From the NCBI GenBank assembly GCA_024734555.1, contig JANPWX010000097.1, positions 7,675,106 through 7,739,105 of the forward strand: a stretch of DNA of 64,000 nucleotides. Direction: 5' to 3'. The first letter of the stretch is position 1. Every line of letters begins with the position of its first letter. The notes under the pieces were generated by a model. That model did not search any database. It saw only the letters and a list, made by a program, of their open reading frames with translations, and was not told the DNA's origin. The position numbers were made by a program, and so were the translations under genes. Positions 1 to 12,200 of the stretch are shown here, piece after piece. The DNA is from Trochalopteron elliotii (Eukaryota > Chordata > Aves > Passeriformes > Leiothrichidae).

Positions 1-300
1 AGCAGCCGTCCCCAGCGTCAAAGCTGCAATCACACTCCCTTCGCAAAAATAGGCTTGGGGGGGAAAAAAAAAGCACCTCTCTCACCCTGTCCCCTCCCCA
101 CGGAGGTTCCCACTAACTTGCAGGCGTTCTCCTCGCTGGCCACAGACTACTACGGCTTTTTCTGGCGTGCGCATCCTTTCGTTACTTCGGTCCAGAGCGT
201 GTTCAGACGCTAGAGCGCTTCTTCCTTCCATTTAATTAATACATCGGGACTGCTGCATCTATTGCTTATTTGGATTATGTTTCTTCAAGCGATGCTTTTA
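1..300. promoter_or_regulatory. CpG-rich left edge, possible margin of a promoter or first exon
   Basis: About 16 CpG dinucleotides fall in these 300 bases, and CpG becomes sparse further right. This is the profile of the outer margin of a CpG island at a gene's 5' end, continuing beyond the left edge. The T-rich, G-rich plus strand to the right suggests transcription toward higher coordinates, which would make this the 5' side of the gene whose introns fill the window. No exon is certain here. A short minus-strand frame opens with ATG at 172-174 and reaches a possible splice donor near 117, but nothing else supports it. The identity of the gene is unknown. Confidence 0.3.
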
Positions 301-1938
301 TTTATCTTCTCGGCCATCTCCCAAGTGCCGTTTATATGCACAATCCTAGCAAGTTTTGCAGATAGGCGTCTGCATCCAGAATGGTGGTGTATACAAACCG
401 TGCCACAGTTTGAGGAAAAATTGCTGAGACATTTGTGAAGTAGAGCTGGAAACACTGAGACTGTAGGATAAAGCTGAACTTCACTTTTATTTAGTACAGT
501 CTGATTTAGAAAACGTTCACGTTCAGTGGCTTGTAAAAAAATACATCCAAAGGGGGTGGGAAAGCAAGCAACATAGTGTATGTGAAACATATTCATATGC
601 TGTTTGCATCATTAAGAATCCTGGATCCAGTTGTCTTCTATTTCTATCAGAAACCGCACACTAGTAGATGTATACCTTAATATAATTTTTTTTTGCTTGT
701 TTGTTAGAGGATTCTTGGAAAATCTGCTTTTACAGAAAATACAGCTGTTACGCAACATTGGCATGAAGATTGGCAACTTTTTTTCCTGTCAGCGTTATGT
801 GACTTGTAGTGTTGCCTAACACCTAAAGACAAAACAGAAAAATACTTCTGTGAAAGCTAATTTGTCATCTCAATTTATGAGAGTCTGTTTTTTAGTACTT
901 CTCACTGGTAAAGATTTTTGGGAGACTTGTACAATGGCAGCCTTGAGTGTTAAGCTTAGTTCATGTTATCTGAATGCTTAATAGGGAAGGAGAAGCATTG
1001 GGCATGCTAATACATCTCAGCACATCTACAGTAATGTTAAACTCCAGCACCTGACAGCAGCAGCATGTTATGTAAAACAGCACTCCTGATAATGTGTGTC
1101 AGCCTTAATACAGATTTGGCAAACCCAGTCTTAGATAATTCTTAAAAATGTTTAGAATGGTGCACTAGTGATAAAATGACCTTGAATGTGGTAAACTGAG
1201 GCTTTGGGGAGGCTTGTGGTGTAGCTTAATCTAAAAGACCTGAGAAACCCATTTCATGTGAAGTTTGGAGTCTTTAATCTGTAGTGGTATGTAAGCAGTG
1301 ATTTTTACTCTTCCCTCCACTTCATGCAAGTTATGAGCATTACCTGGAAAAGTCAGTGCTGTCAGACATATTTTGAAAATACGTAGTGTTCCATCTCTCT
1401 ATGGTTAGAAAGCTTGGATTTGTGGTCTCTAAAGCTGTTTGATGTGTGTAACTTTCTGAATGCCATTGGTAGAAAGCACTGGAAATTTGATACTACATTG
1501 GTAATTACTGCAGTTTTTCTTTTTAGTTATTTATTTTTAAAATACTCATTAGGGACAGATGCATTCATAAATGTTTTGCAGATAAATGAGAGCTTTTCAA
1601 AGAACACTGTATGCAAGCAAAAAGCATTCTGTGCTTTGAATACTTTCAGGATGACATCTGTAGGCCTACTACATGTAAACAGTGCTCTTCATATTTGCTT
1701 CTTCGGTAGGACATCATAAACTTCCTAAAATCTTCAGTGTTTCCCTGGAATGTAAAGACTATATTTTTTTAATGTTTAAAATTGCACATGAGATTTTACC
1801 CAATTAAAAATGCCCTTTATTTGCATTAAACTGCTAAACTGGATTTGTATTTTTGCCACGTGTTGATTGGAAATTCTGATTTTTCTCTCCTCTTTGCACA
1901 TTCCTATATGTCTAATGATTCCCTTTACTTGCTTCTCT

Positions 1939-1941
<3 letters not shown>

Positions 1942-1971
<30 letters not shown>
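1942..1971 (+). repeat. Poly-T tract, about 30 bases
   Basis: An uninterrupted run of T follows a CT-rich stretch. No retroposed body is recognisable on its flanks, so I describe it only as a homopolymer and not as a SINE or processed-pseudogene tail. Confidence 0.9.
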
Positions 1972-1972
<1 letters not shown>

Positions 1973-3149
1973 TCCTGATTTGGTTTTGTTTTGGTAAAGT
2001 GGCATTAAGCATTACCTCCTGCAAATTCTGCTGCTAGAATGGATTTCTGTTTCTTTTGGGAATAATTTGAGTTTGATACATCACTTCGGAGATGTGAACA
2101 CAACCTATTAATGCCCTGTATTTCTGGGAGCATCAGAGTTTACTTTGTTTGGGACTACTTTGGACAGACTGGAGCTCAGCTCTGTGCTGTTCAGTTCTCC
2201 TCTCTCCTCTCCTCTTCTGTGGTCCTGTGAATTACTTGCTTCTCTGGAAACAGAGATCTCCCTCATTAGTTTGCTGAGTGCTCCACGTGGAGATGACCTG
2301 GTATTATGTGTGGCCTTTTTTAGGCTTGGACATACATTCTCCTGACTTCTCCCATGGAAAAAACACGTTCTGTGCAGGAGAAGTGAGGGGGAACAAGTAT
2401 CTTGCAGTGTGTTTATTAATTGTGTGCCCAGGGAGGACATCTTCCCTGTAGAGGAGTTTGGGTTTTTTTTTTTAATACTGGGAGGATCAAGGGTATATGC
2501 AAAATAGACTTCAATGTTTACTCTTTACAGTCCAGAATCTAAAACATTCATAGTTGATATGGAAATTACCTGGGTTTTTTTTTTTTGTTTGTTTTTATTA
2601 GGGTGTATAATTTGACACGAGTGAAAATAATTCCAAGTTCCGGGAGAAAACAAAGTATTTTCCCTTAAATGCATAGGCTCCTTCCTTAACATGCACGTGC
2701 AAGGACTGTTTTTTGTGACACAGAACCCCCATAAGGGAAGGCCTTTGCAAGAAGTGGGCTGGCAAGCTGGTGAGAGTATTAAAACTAACTGAAAGGTTTA
2801 AAAAATATTGCCTATATTTGTCCCTTGTATTTTTTAAAGGCGTCCTGATTTTCAGGAGCAATATGTACCTAAAAGCGATGAGAAATGTGTAATTTAGCTA
2901 TTTGATACTGTGATGTTCCTGATGTCAGTGTGTATGGTTTTCTGGAGTTGTGGAGTTTCTTAAATTAGAGGCAGGTCTGCTTTTAGCTGTTTATGGTAGG
3001 AGACACCAACAGGACACACTGAAGTAGGGCTGTCAGGGTTATGTTTTTTTTCACTGTCTTCTGAGACAGTGATGACTACCATGCCTGTCAGGAATCAGAG
3101 GCATAATCACCGTGAGCGGCATGTTTCCCAGGACTGATGGAGTCATCAT

Positions 3150-3152
<3 letters not shown>

Positions 3153-3192
<40 letters not shown>
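3153..3192 (+). repeat. Poly-T tract, about 40 bases
   Basis: This is the longest homopolymer in the window. A reverse-oriented retroposed A-tail is possible, but no recognisable element lies next to it. The length is as given in the assembly and is prone to error. Confidence 0.9.
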
Positions 3193-3194
<2 letters not shown>

Positions 3195-3802
3195 GTTCAA
3201 GTGCTAATGTTCCATGTTGCACTCTCTTCTAATGCCTTCTTAAAAAAAAATAATTAGCCTGCAGTAAAACAGAACTTCTTGCTTGTGTGGACGTATTCTG
3301 TGCTGCCTTATTTTCTACATGGATTTAATAGTTCTGAGTGTGACTGCCAGTGGAAAGTGTGTCCTTTGCAACACTAGGAGAGCAGTTTGAAACAAATTTA
3401 AACATTACTTAGGATTCATGCTTGACATGCAAAAGATTTTATTCACTCAGTGCTGGGATTTTTTACTTGAGGAATAAAAGAATGAAGTTTATGGCAGAGA
3501 AGTTTGAAATGAAGAATGTTGTGTGTTCACATTTCTAGGACAGCAGTTCTGTGATTTCAGAGTCTCTTCTATTCCAGATATTCCTCATTATGGCAGTATT
3601 TAGCCAATGAGTGCCACTTTAAATCTGACTAAAAGTCACATGCTTACATGCCATCCTACATGAAGATTCTGTGGAATTAGAGGATACAAAAGGAACCAGA
3701 AGAAACAAGATCTGAAGATTATTGTAAGATAAATAACTAAACAGTAGAAGAATTATGCAAATCTCTCAGTGAAACAGAAAAGGAAAAAAGACTTGTTTTT
3801 TC

Positions 3803-3822
3803 TTTTTTTTTTTTTTTTTTTT
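3803..3822 (+). repeat. Poly-T tract, about 20 bases
   Basis: A run of T follows a short T-rich stretch. No adjoining element is recognised. Confidence 0.85.
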
Positions 3823-6800
3823 ATCCCTCAATGCTTTTCATGTGCTGCTTATCTTTTAAAGGGATTTATCAGAAAATGTGAGCTTCTGGTAACTGCAGTC
3901 ATCAAGCATAGGATTGCCAGAATGCACTGAAGAAAATGCTCAAAAGCAATCTTGGCTATTAGAAGCAATTGTAGAATGAAAGAATGCCGAAACCCACTTT
4001 GGATATCCTTTGTTTATTTTAAAGCGTGTTTCTTGTGCTTGTCACTATGTGTCTTCTGAAGATACACCAGGGACTGGCACAAGAGATCACTGTTGAACAG
4101 CTCATGTGAGGGATGGCGTGGCTGAGATTGCAGCATTTGTACCTTCCTCTCTAAGGCACTGCACTGCAGTACAGATACTGAATATGATCTCAAATTCTAT
4201 TTTGGAATTGAGCTGGATGGCTTGTTTGTAGTGAAAGGGTTTTAGCAAGGACACGCAGTCCATTTTTTTTTCAGGGATTACATGTGAATCTTTTATGTAT
4301 GATTTTTTTGATTCCAAAATTGCTTGCCAAACATTTTATACCACTTTTAAGATTATATTAGTGGATGAAATTACTTGTCTAGAGTGTGTACTGTCTTGTC
4401 CCATGTTCTGCATCTGGAAGTTGTCTGTATTTGATGTGTGAGAAGGCAGCTGGGAAACTCTGTAGCTAATAGTTGGTCCACCAGGGAAGTTTCTTGATAG
4501 CGCTGTGAATTGGCTGACTGATATTCTGAGAGACAGAGCTGCATTTTCTGTTAGAGTCTGAAGATGTTTTGATGCATCCTGATGTTTGGAATCGTGAAGA
4601 CCTGAGGAAAATCCATTGTAGGAACTTAAAATGTGGACAGACTGTAAAGAGAGAATACCACTTAATTTCTGACCCAAGATTTAGAATGGGCTTGAGAACT
4701 ATGTCTGACTTGCACTTCTGTATTTACATGCTATATTATTACAGGCATATTTTAAAAGTGGTTTTTCCTCTTACATGGCTGTGTGGAAGGTGCTCAGGAT
4801 GATTCTAATTCAAGAAAATAAACGAGTCTCTTTTTAGCAGGGATATGGATTTGTTGAACTTTTTCTCTGAATCAAGGTAAAAGATTGGAAACTGTGTGGA
4901 GAAATACTGATAGTGGACTGACCCCAGGAAGTTTGTGAATTAAACTGAAAAGACAAATCCTTTTCTTCTTTTTCCTCTGATTTTTTGGTTCATGTTGGCA
5001 ATCTGCATTAGTTTTGGTTTTGTTTTCTGAATTACACCTAGGCTTTTGTTTAAATTTCCTGATCTGACTGAAATGAAGCTTTGTGTGGATGACAGAAGGA
5101 AAGTCAAGAAGTGTATATATTCCTATACTTACTAATAAAATTTTAGTGACATAAATTTGTTTCGTTTGTTAATAATACATAAATAACCTTTGAACTGTAA
5201 AGTGGCCACATTTTACCAGGATGATTGAACGAATTTTAACTTCTTACTGTGTTGGTTTGACACAGTTATACTCTAGAATTTCTCCCTGCAGCAAAGTAAG
5301 GATAGCCTGGCATCATTTTCTGTCTCCAATCTGTATTCTGCTAAAGAGCTATACTGTGGTTTTCAGGTGCTAAAGACCTATACTGTGTTTTTCATGGCAC
5401 TTAAGCCATGTCTGGCTGTTGTCTGTACCACTCTGGAAATGGAGGGCCTCTGAGTCTGCCTGATGCCTCTCAGTAACTGAGAAAATGCATAAAGGAACTA
5501 CTTTTGATACAGTTTAAGCCTTTTTATAGGCAACCACAGCAATATGGAACTTACTGCAATATCCTGTGACCATCAGAGGCACAGCTGTGGTATTTCTTTG
5601 TTCTCCTTGTAAAGAAATAGAGCAGCTTAAGGGCACTGCTTGCACCATCATGAGAGGTCACCCCAGTTTCCTAACAAAGACTAGCAGGAGCTCCCATGTG
5701 TTTTTACTGCAGTGTAATTTTATACTGTAGTCCCTTGTTATTAAGTATGAGATTCATTAACTAGTTATGTAGTCATTTATTAAAGAACTTACTTTATTTT
5801 TTTTTTTGACATAATAACCATGGTGCAGCTTGTGAGGTGAAGAGTATGAAGTCTTCAAATGTGTCGCTGCTCCTCGAGCCCAGTGATGTTACTCAGCTAA
5901 TATAGGTTGGAATAAATGTTTTTGAGGCATGTGATTTAGTTGAAGCTTCTCTTAGCTTTCCAGAACTGCTTAATAAAAACAAACTGGTATCCAGATGCCT
6001 TCTGTTGGGAAAGGGAAAGATATGATAGGTAGGGTGTCATAACACGAGCTGTGTTAACTTACATGACAGCTGCAATTTCTCTATAAATGTTATGCTGTAA
6101 GAGATTTAAAGTGATATTAATATGTTCGTAAGAGCATTCACACTACAACTACTTACAGTTTTAAATAAAAAGATGATGTCAGTCCTTCAGTGTTGTGGCA
6201 TACTTGAATGGTTATCATAGTCATGAATGACTTCCTTATGATTGTCAGGTGCTTGAAGAAAAGTGAAGTGTATTAGGTTTCCTAACTACCCAGAGGGACT
6301 TTGGCAGAAATCTACAGTGTATCAGTCCCTACCATGCATGGATCAGTTAATTTTAAACGTGGATGACATTTTAGTGCAGGAGAAATTTTTTTTGTCACTG
6401 AGATGGAGTGACAAGATCATTGTGTTTTTGAGAGAGCTTCCTAGAGGATTTGAGTAATAATGGTGCACAACAACAGACCTGTATTACCTGGTTGTCTTTT
6501 ACTTGACTGTGGGAAATAGTATCTGAAGGATATTAGCTGGCAGAACCAAATGCCAAACGCTGGCATGTCCTATCTCTCTCCTTCCCTGAAAACCTCTCTG
6601 GAATTCTACTGTGAAAACTGTGAGTGCACTGAATTTGAAGTATATCTCTGCTTAAATTCTTCTTTCAAAAGAATGATGAAAGGAAGCAACACAAAATTTG
6701 CATTGGCTGTCTCTGAGTTTTCCTGGGGATTGCCAGAATGTGGAGTTGTATTAATGGAATCAAGCCAGAAATGGCTGTCTCTTACAGCTATATTTCTTCC

Positions 6801-8741
6801 TTTTAAACCAGGCAAAGCTGGAAAAAACAAGTACCTGGGATTTGTGTGGGATGTGTTCTTTGGCTTCAGAAAAAGGAAAACGAGAAAGAGGAATGTATCT
6901 TCCTTTGCTGAAAATGCCAGATAATTTCCCGTGGTGTATGAACATCTTCATTCCTGTGACAGGCAAGCAGAACTCCTTGTATATAAATTTAGGTGGAGGA
7001 ATGAAGGGAATTTGAAGAGTTTTCAGAGTAAGCCTAGGCAATTGGATAGATCTGCAGTAAGACTCAGTAACCTTCTGGATCGTAGGATTCATTTGGTGGT
7101 AACTGATCCTCATTGTACATCAGGAATGTAGCCATGCTGATAAACATTTGAACATCACCTACTGTGTGTTTATTTCCTAGCTGTAAAATGGAATAATTTA
7201 GTTAAAACTGATGTGCTAAACACAAGCCAGATCATTAAACCTCTCTCTGCAGACAGGTCTTCATCCTTAAGCTGTCTTTGTAAAAGCATTTGGTTCGAAT
7301 GGTGACAGAAGCAACCTAAATACCTGTACAGACAGATAAGAATCCCTAGCCCTGCAACAGTCACAAAAATTCTGTGTGCTCCCAACTCTGGGGATTTGCC
7401 AAGTATTAAGTGTGAATCACGTGCCTTCATATTTTTGTCTATTTTCTGCCCATTTATGAAGTGGATTTTGCAATGCTAATGCATAGATAGTTACGTGTGT
7501 TTGCAGTCTTTATGGCAAGTACCAGGGAGATGGAATGCATATTCCCTTTTCCATGCAAGAGGAAAATGAAAAACTTCACAGTTTGTGATGCAGGGAAATA
7601 CTCAGTAAGATTCTGTCCATCACCATTTCTTTCTTTCTTCTGGTGTTACAGGTAATTTAATAGCTCTTCATTGCTTAAGAGTTGGATTAATCTTCTCTTT
7701 TAAAAGCTTGTATTAAATACATGTGGTTTTTGGTTTGTTTTATTCTGCCCCAGTTACCACAGAAAGCAAAGATTTATCCCGTGCCATGCCGGGTCTGCTG
7801 GGGTTTGACTTTGTGCCACGCCAGCTCCACCCTGCTCTGCTAGGCTCAGCTGCCTACATCAGCAGTGTGCCTAGTTTATTGGCATCTTGGAATTATGTAG
7901 TGGGTCCTTCAGAAAAGCTTGTGAGCAGAAGAAAAACCACTAGTCTAGTATTTAGTAATTGGAGGAAGGTGATAGCTGCACAGGTAAATCCAGGAAATCA
8001 AATGCCACCATTGTTGACTGAATTTCAGTAGGGTGAGCTTGTGAATGAATGATTCATACCCCAGGTTATTTTTCAGTAGGTCTTTACGTGATGGTCTGAC
8101 TGGCTGATCAGATATGTCAGCCTTATTATTTAGTCTTTAATCACTTCTAATGTGTCTCATGTAATGAATTATGCATTTAAAGAGTCACTACTTTTGCTAG
8201 TGGTACGTCAATGGAAGAAGAATCAACGGAGGCCTGGTCTGCATTTTGATTTGACCAGGGTTCTTGTAGAAATATCCTGTGAATTTTCTTTGATATACGA
8301 AGGTTCCTGCAATACTGTAGAAGAAACGTTGCATTTCTGGGTAATGCCAGAATATTGCAATGTTATGCCTCCAAGTCCATTTCTGGAATCTATTAGCAGT
8401 ATCTTTTACAAGAAGAGTACTGTGTTTTTTCTGTACCCTATCTTCTGGTTCATTTTAACTTGCTTTTCTTTGGAATTTCAAGATCTGAGATCAAAACTTT
8501 GTTTAATCCCTCTCATTTTCCCTTGGTCTTGTCAGAGCCAGTGAGATCCTTCTCTTCCAGTAATGGGTTTGATGGCTCTTCCTGATTTTAGGTGTGGCAC
8601 AGCTTCAACCTAAGCTTGTGGTAGGATTTGCTATTGTCTGAAATTATGAATTTAAGCATTAATTCAAATTGATGGAATTTAAGAATTAATTCAATTTTTT
8701 TTTTAAGGGGCCTCTTAAATTTGGAATTTATTTCTGTCTTA

Positions 8742-9260
8742 TGTAGGAGAAGGGAATACAGGCAACCTCACCCCTGATAAGTAACAGCTGTGTTAATTAC
8801 TTGATACAGCCTTGCCCCTGATGAGTCACAGCTGACCAGTAAAGATATCCAATGAGGATAAGTGTGATCAAAGGGAGTGGGGTAGCTGGTGAGGATTATG
8901 AAGGAGGAAGAACCTTGAGGGAGTGAAAGAGGCTGAAGAAGAAGGATCCTGGGGAGAGAGAATCACTGCTGTGAGGTCAGTCTGGGTCTGCAGTCAGAGC
9001 CTGTTGTTGGAACCTGCAGTCACAGTCTAGCCAGGTCAAAGCCTGCATTCAGAGTCTGCAAACCAATACCTGCAGTCATAGTTTGGCAGGAAATAACCAG
9101 CAGTCAGAAGGAGCTTGCTGCAGCCAGAGTCTGTGAATAGTTGGAGTCAGGATGGCTGAACTGTAAAGAGGCATAAACCAGGACCCTTTCCATGCTGTGA
9201 TAAACAAGAAGTCTGTGTCTTGGCTTATTTCCACCCTCTAACAAGAGGGCTGCTGCAACA
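8742..9260 (+). mobile_element. Solo LTR of an avian endogenous retrovirus (519 bp)
   Basis: The element starts with TGTAGGAGAAGGG and ends with GCTGCTGCAACA, so it has TG...CA termini. The flanks are GTCTTA on the left (8736-8741) and ATCTTA on the right (9261-9266), a 6-bp target duplication with one mismatch. A 6-bp duplication and a length near 0.5 kb fit a class II (ERVK or alpha/betaretrovirus-like) LTR. No internal proviral sequence adjoins it, as expected after recombination between two LTRs. The orientation is inferred from the TG...CA ends and an A-rich GATAAACAAG motif near 9199, a weak polyadenylation-like signal, so the strand is tentative. The exact family is not assigned. Confidence 0.6.
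8988..9140 (+). repeat. Degenerate tandem repeats of about 27 bp inside the solo LTR
   Basis: The motif CTGCAGTCAGAG and close variants (CTGCAGTCACAG, CTGCATTCAGAG, CTGCAGTCATAG, CAGCAGTCAGAA, CTGCAGCCAGAG) recur about every 26-30 bases, giving five or six units. They lie in the 3' half of the LTR. Spacing and sequence are loose, so this is an old or fast-drifting array. Confidence 0.6.
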
Positions 9261-9266
9261 ATCTTA

Positions 9267-12200
9267 CTTCTTTTTTACTTTTTAGTTTTACTTTTGGTCA
9301 GACAAAGGATAAGATCAAGGTTTTGTTCTTTTTTTCTCTCTCAGAAACAGAAAATAAGTGTTTTAAAAATGTCACATAAAGTTTACTAAGATATCAGAAG
9401 TTATCACAAGAATTCCAGTAAAATGTGTTCAGAACATAATTTGTCTTGATGTATGATTAGTCTACATTTTCTTTCTCCTTTTCCTTTGCATGCTTTCCCT
9501 CTGGAAAGCTTCATCTTGTTGAACTGAAAGACTCCAAAATCTTCAATTTTAACTGAACAGAATTTGTATAGAAAGGGAGAGGGATGAAATATAGGAGGGA
9601 GGGTTGTCAGAACTTGCAGCAGGTGAGCTTTGCCATCCTTTTGGGAGCCATAGTTTGTTGCATGGCTTTTCTAAAAAAAAGAAGAAAAAAAAAAGCTTTT
9701 GCATAGGAAGTGTAATTAAAGTTTAGATGCAAGAAGGAACACTTTTGTTTTCCTTGAGTGGGAGTTGAAAAATGAGTAATTAGGTAGTGAAAATTAGATT
9801 TTCATGTTCCTAAAGGTTAATGGAAGTATCTTTTTCTAGGTGAGATTTGTTGCTCAGTTCAGCAAAAAACTGTATACCTGCATTTTAAAATACTGAGATG
9901 TTTGCACTTGTTTATTGGCTTCAAGCAACTGTAACCATATTTGATTTTTTTCTCTCTTCTGATCTCAAAATTCTTTTAATCTACTGAAAATAAAATGGGT
10001 GTGGTTTAAAGGTATATAAAACTGCAACATTAACGTATTCTGTTGAAAATGTTACAAGCATTGCTTGATTCTGATTGTGTCCGAAGTAATGTGTTGCTGT
10101 TTTTTCTTTCGAAATTTCCAGTTGGATTCTATTTCTGCAATTGCAGCTGAATTTTCTGAATTTCTTCCTTCCTTGTACTAGAAATCTGTTACTGAAGCAG
10201 AATTAGATATTTTCTATTTTACGCCCTTTTTAAATTCTGCTTTCTGTTCTACAGTTTATTTTTCTCTTGACAAGCTGTAAAGATAAAAGAACATCAGTGA
10301 CAATATTTTTCCCTTCAAAACTGGTTTGTTTTGGGGGGCTGTCCCTCGGACTTGGTAAATCAGCTCATTGCAAACATCCTGTGCCTGACTTGTAGAATTG
10401 TTTCCTCTGTCCCTCTGCACAAAGATACCTTCTGCTGATGCTAGGAAGACCTCTAGGTGAGAGTTACTATATCAGTTTTCTGAGGCTGTAATCCAGTTAA
10501 TATAGTGTATAAGAAGTGCTCAACCTTCCGAACTTGATGGGAGACATTTCTTTCTTGTGCATGGCATTTGCACTTCTGTTTACACAAGAAGGCCTTGCTG
10601 CACTTTTTGATGTACTAACAAAATAAACTAACATGGCTCAGAACACGTGTTCAATAAAGGAATGAAGTTAACTGGTGGTCAACTGTGAGGATTATCAGTG
10701 CTGACAAAATTACTTTTTTTATACTTCTGTAAATTCTGTTGATGAGTGAGGTTTTTTTATGATGATTTATGTCTGTTACAGAGTTACAGTTTGACAATTG
10801 GAACCACATCTAGAGCTTGGGAAGCGCACTTTCTTGTAGTAAGTTCTTACTCAAAAGTTACGGTTTGCTATTAGTGGTTGTACCCTAGTAATTTGTTTTG
10901 TTGGGAGGGGCAGAGAAACGAGTTCTGTGAGTGAAATGGGTTTGTAACCTTACTGTACACCTCTAAACAGAATAATCACCTGAAGAAAATAATTGTATTC
11001 CTTCCAAAATTTCTAGCTGGATCTCATTTTCTTTGCCTAAGGAATAAGTCTTTTAAATGAAAGAAATACATAAAACAGGCAGATTTGTATAGCAGGTTGC
11101 AAAAGGTTATTCTATTAACAAAAGTCTAAAAGAAAATACTTATGGCACAAATACATTTTTTGGCCAGAAGCCTAAAACCAAATCCTGTATTACAAAGACT
11201 GCTTCAAATAAAAACATCACTCTTACCTATTGCTTAATTGATACTGCAAATCAAATGTAAATTAATTGATTTTAGTATGTTGTCTAGCAGAATAATCTAC
11301 TCTTCATCTGTTAAACATTCCATGAAATGATTTGTTTGTGAGGTCTCTATATGTCCATGTATGTTTTTTATGTCTGGTTCTGTTCTCACTGTTGTTAATG
11401 TCAAACCTCCTCTAGATTTTAACCAGACCTGAATCATACACTAATTGTATTGTGTGCTGCTGTATGTAATGGCCTAAATGTGTTGAATTCATGTCCTTGT
11501 CTGCTATTTTAGCACTATTAATATTTATCTTGCTAGGCGCCAGAAGTGTGTGAACTGGCTTTTGTACAACTAGTTTAAAATTGTTTGGGTGTTGCTAACT
11601 GTCTGTCAAAATATTTACATCTAGTGGTAAATTGTTCCAACTTTGCTGCTCAGATATGTCATTTTGTCCAATTCAGCAAAGGTAATAATCCTTCATATGT
11701 TCCTCTTTTCTCAGAAGAAAGTTAGATTTTTCTTTTTCTACAAATCTCCTTGATGTCTTTGCTAAGAAGATAAATATTCTTGGAGAGTTGCATGTGTGTG
11801 TTTTTCTGTTAAGTGTGCTTTTGCTGTGTCCAGCATAAATTGTATTATATCCACTACAGAACTCTAATTTGAGTTTGAGATTACGAATACTGTTTAATTT
11901 TCTCAGAAAGTTATCTATGCTGCAGGAGAATACTGCTTTTCAGGTACTAGAGAAATAGTAAAAAGAAGCATTTTGCATGTATTTTTTTACACTTTCAGTG
12001 TTATATTTTTATTAATACCTTTTTAAAAATACATGTTTTTACTTGGTCTGTATTACAAGGTTGTGACATCTGTTTGTCTTGAAGCATTTACCATTGCAAT
12101 TATTTTTGTTTACTTACTGAAGAAAGTATCAATTATACTTCAAAGTCAGAAATTATCTTGTCACAAATTATGTTTCTGAAACATCAGCAGTGCACCTGTG

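Larger units (their letters stand above)
301..8741. other. Intron-like or intergenic DNA, no supported gene
   Basis: This is AT-rich sequence with frequent stops in all frames. The open frames, such as 8152-8544 on the plus strand (130 codons) and 6550-6924, have no recognisable domain and an ordinary base composition, so I treat them as chance. The region holds three long poly-T tracts. The plus-strand excess of T and G is by-eye evidence of plus-strand transcription. I see no RNA gene or clear mobile element here. Confidence 0.5.

Noticed and set aside
118..174. Minus-strand ATG at 172-174 followed by a possible splice donor near 117, as a first coding exon
   Set aside because: The open stretch is only about 19 codons. 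The strand bias of the window points the other way, and GT sites near an ATG are common by chance.
5246..5480. TGTTGGTTTGACACAG start resembling another LTR
   Set aside because: No end block, no flanking duplication and no polyadenylation signal in place.
7285..7310. GGTTCGAAT resembling a tRNA B box
   Set aside because: No A box at the right distance and no cloverleaf can be drawn around it.
8152..8544. 130-codon plus-strand open frame
   Set aside because: It has no domain, no splice context and a composition dictated by T-rich DNA.
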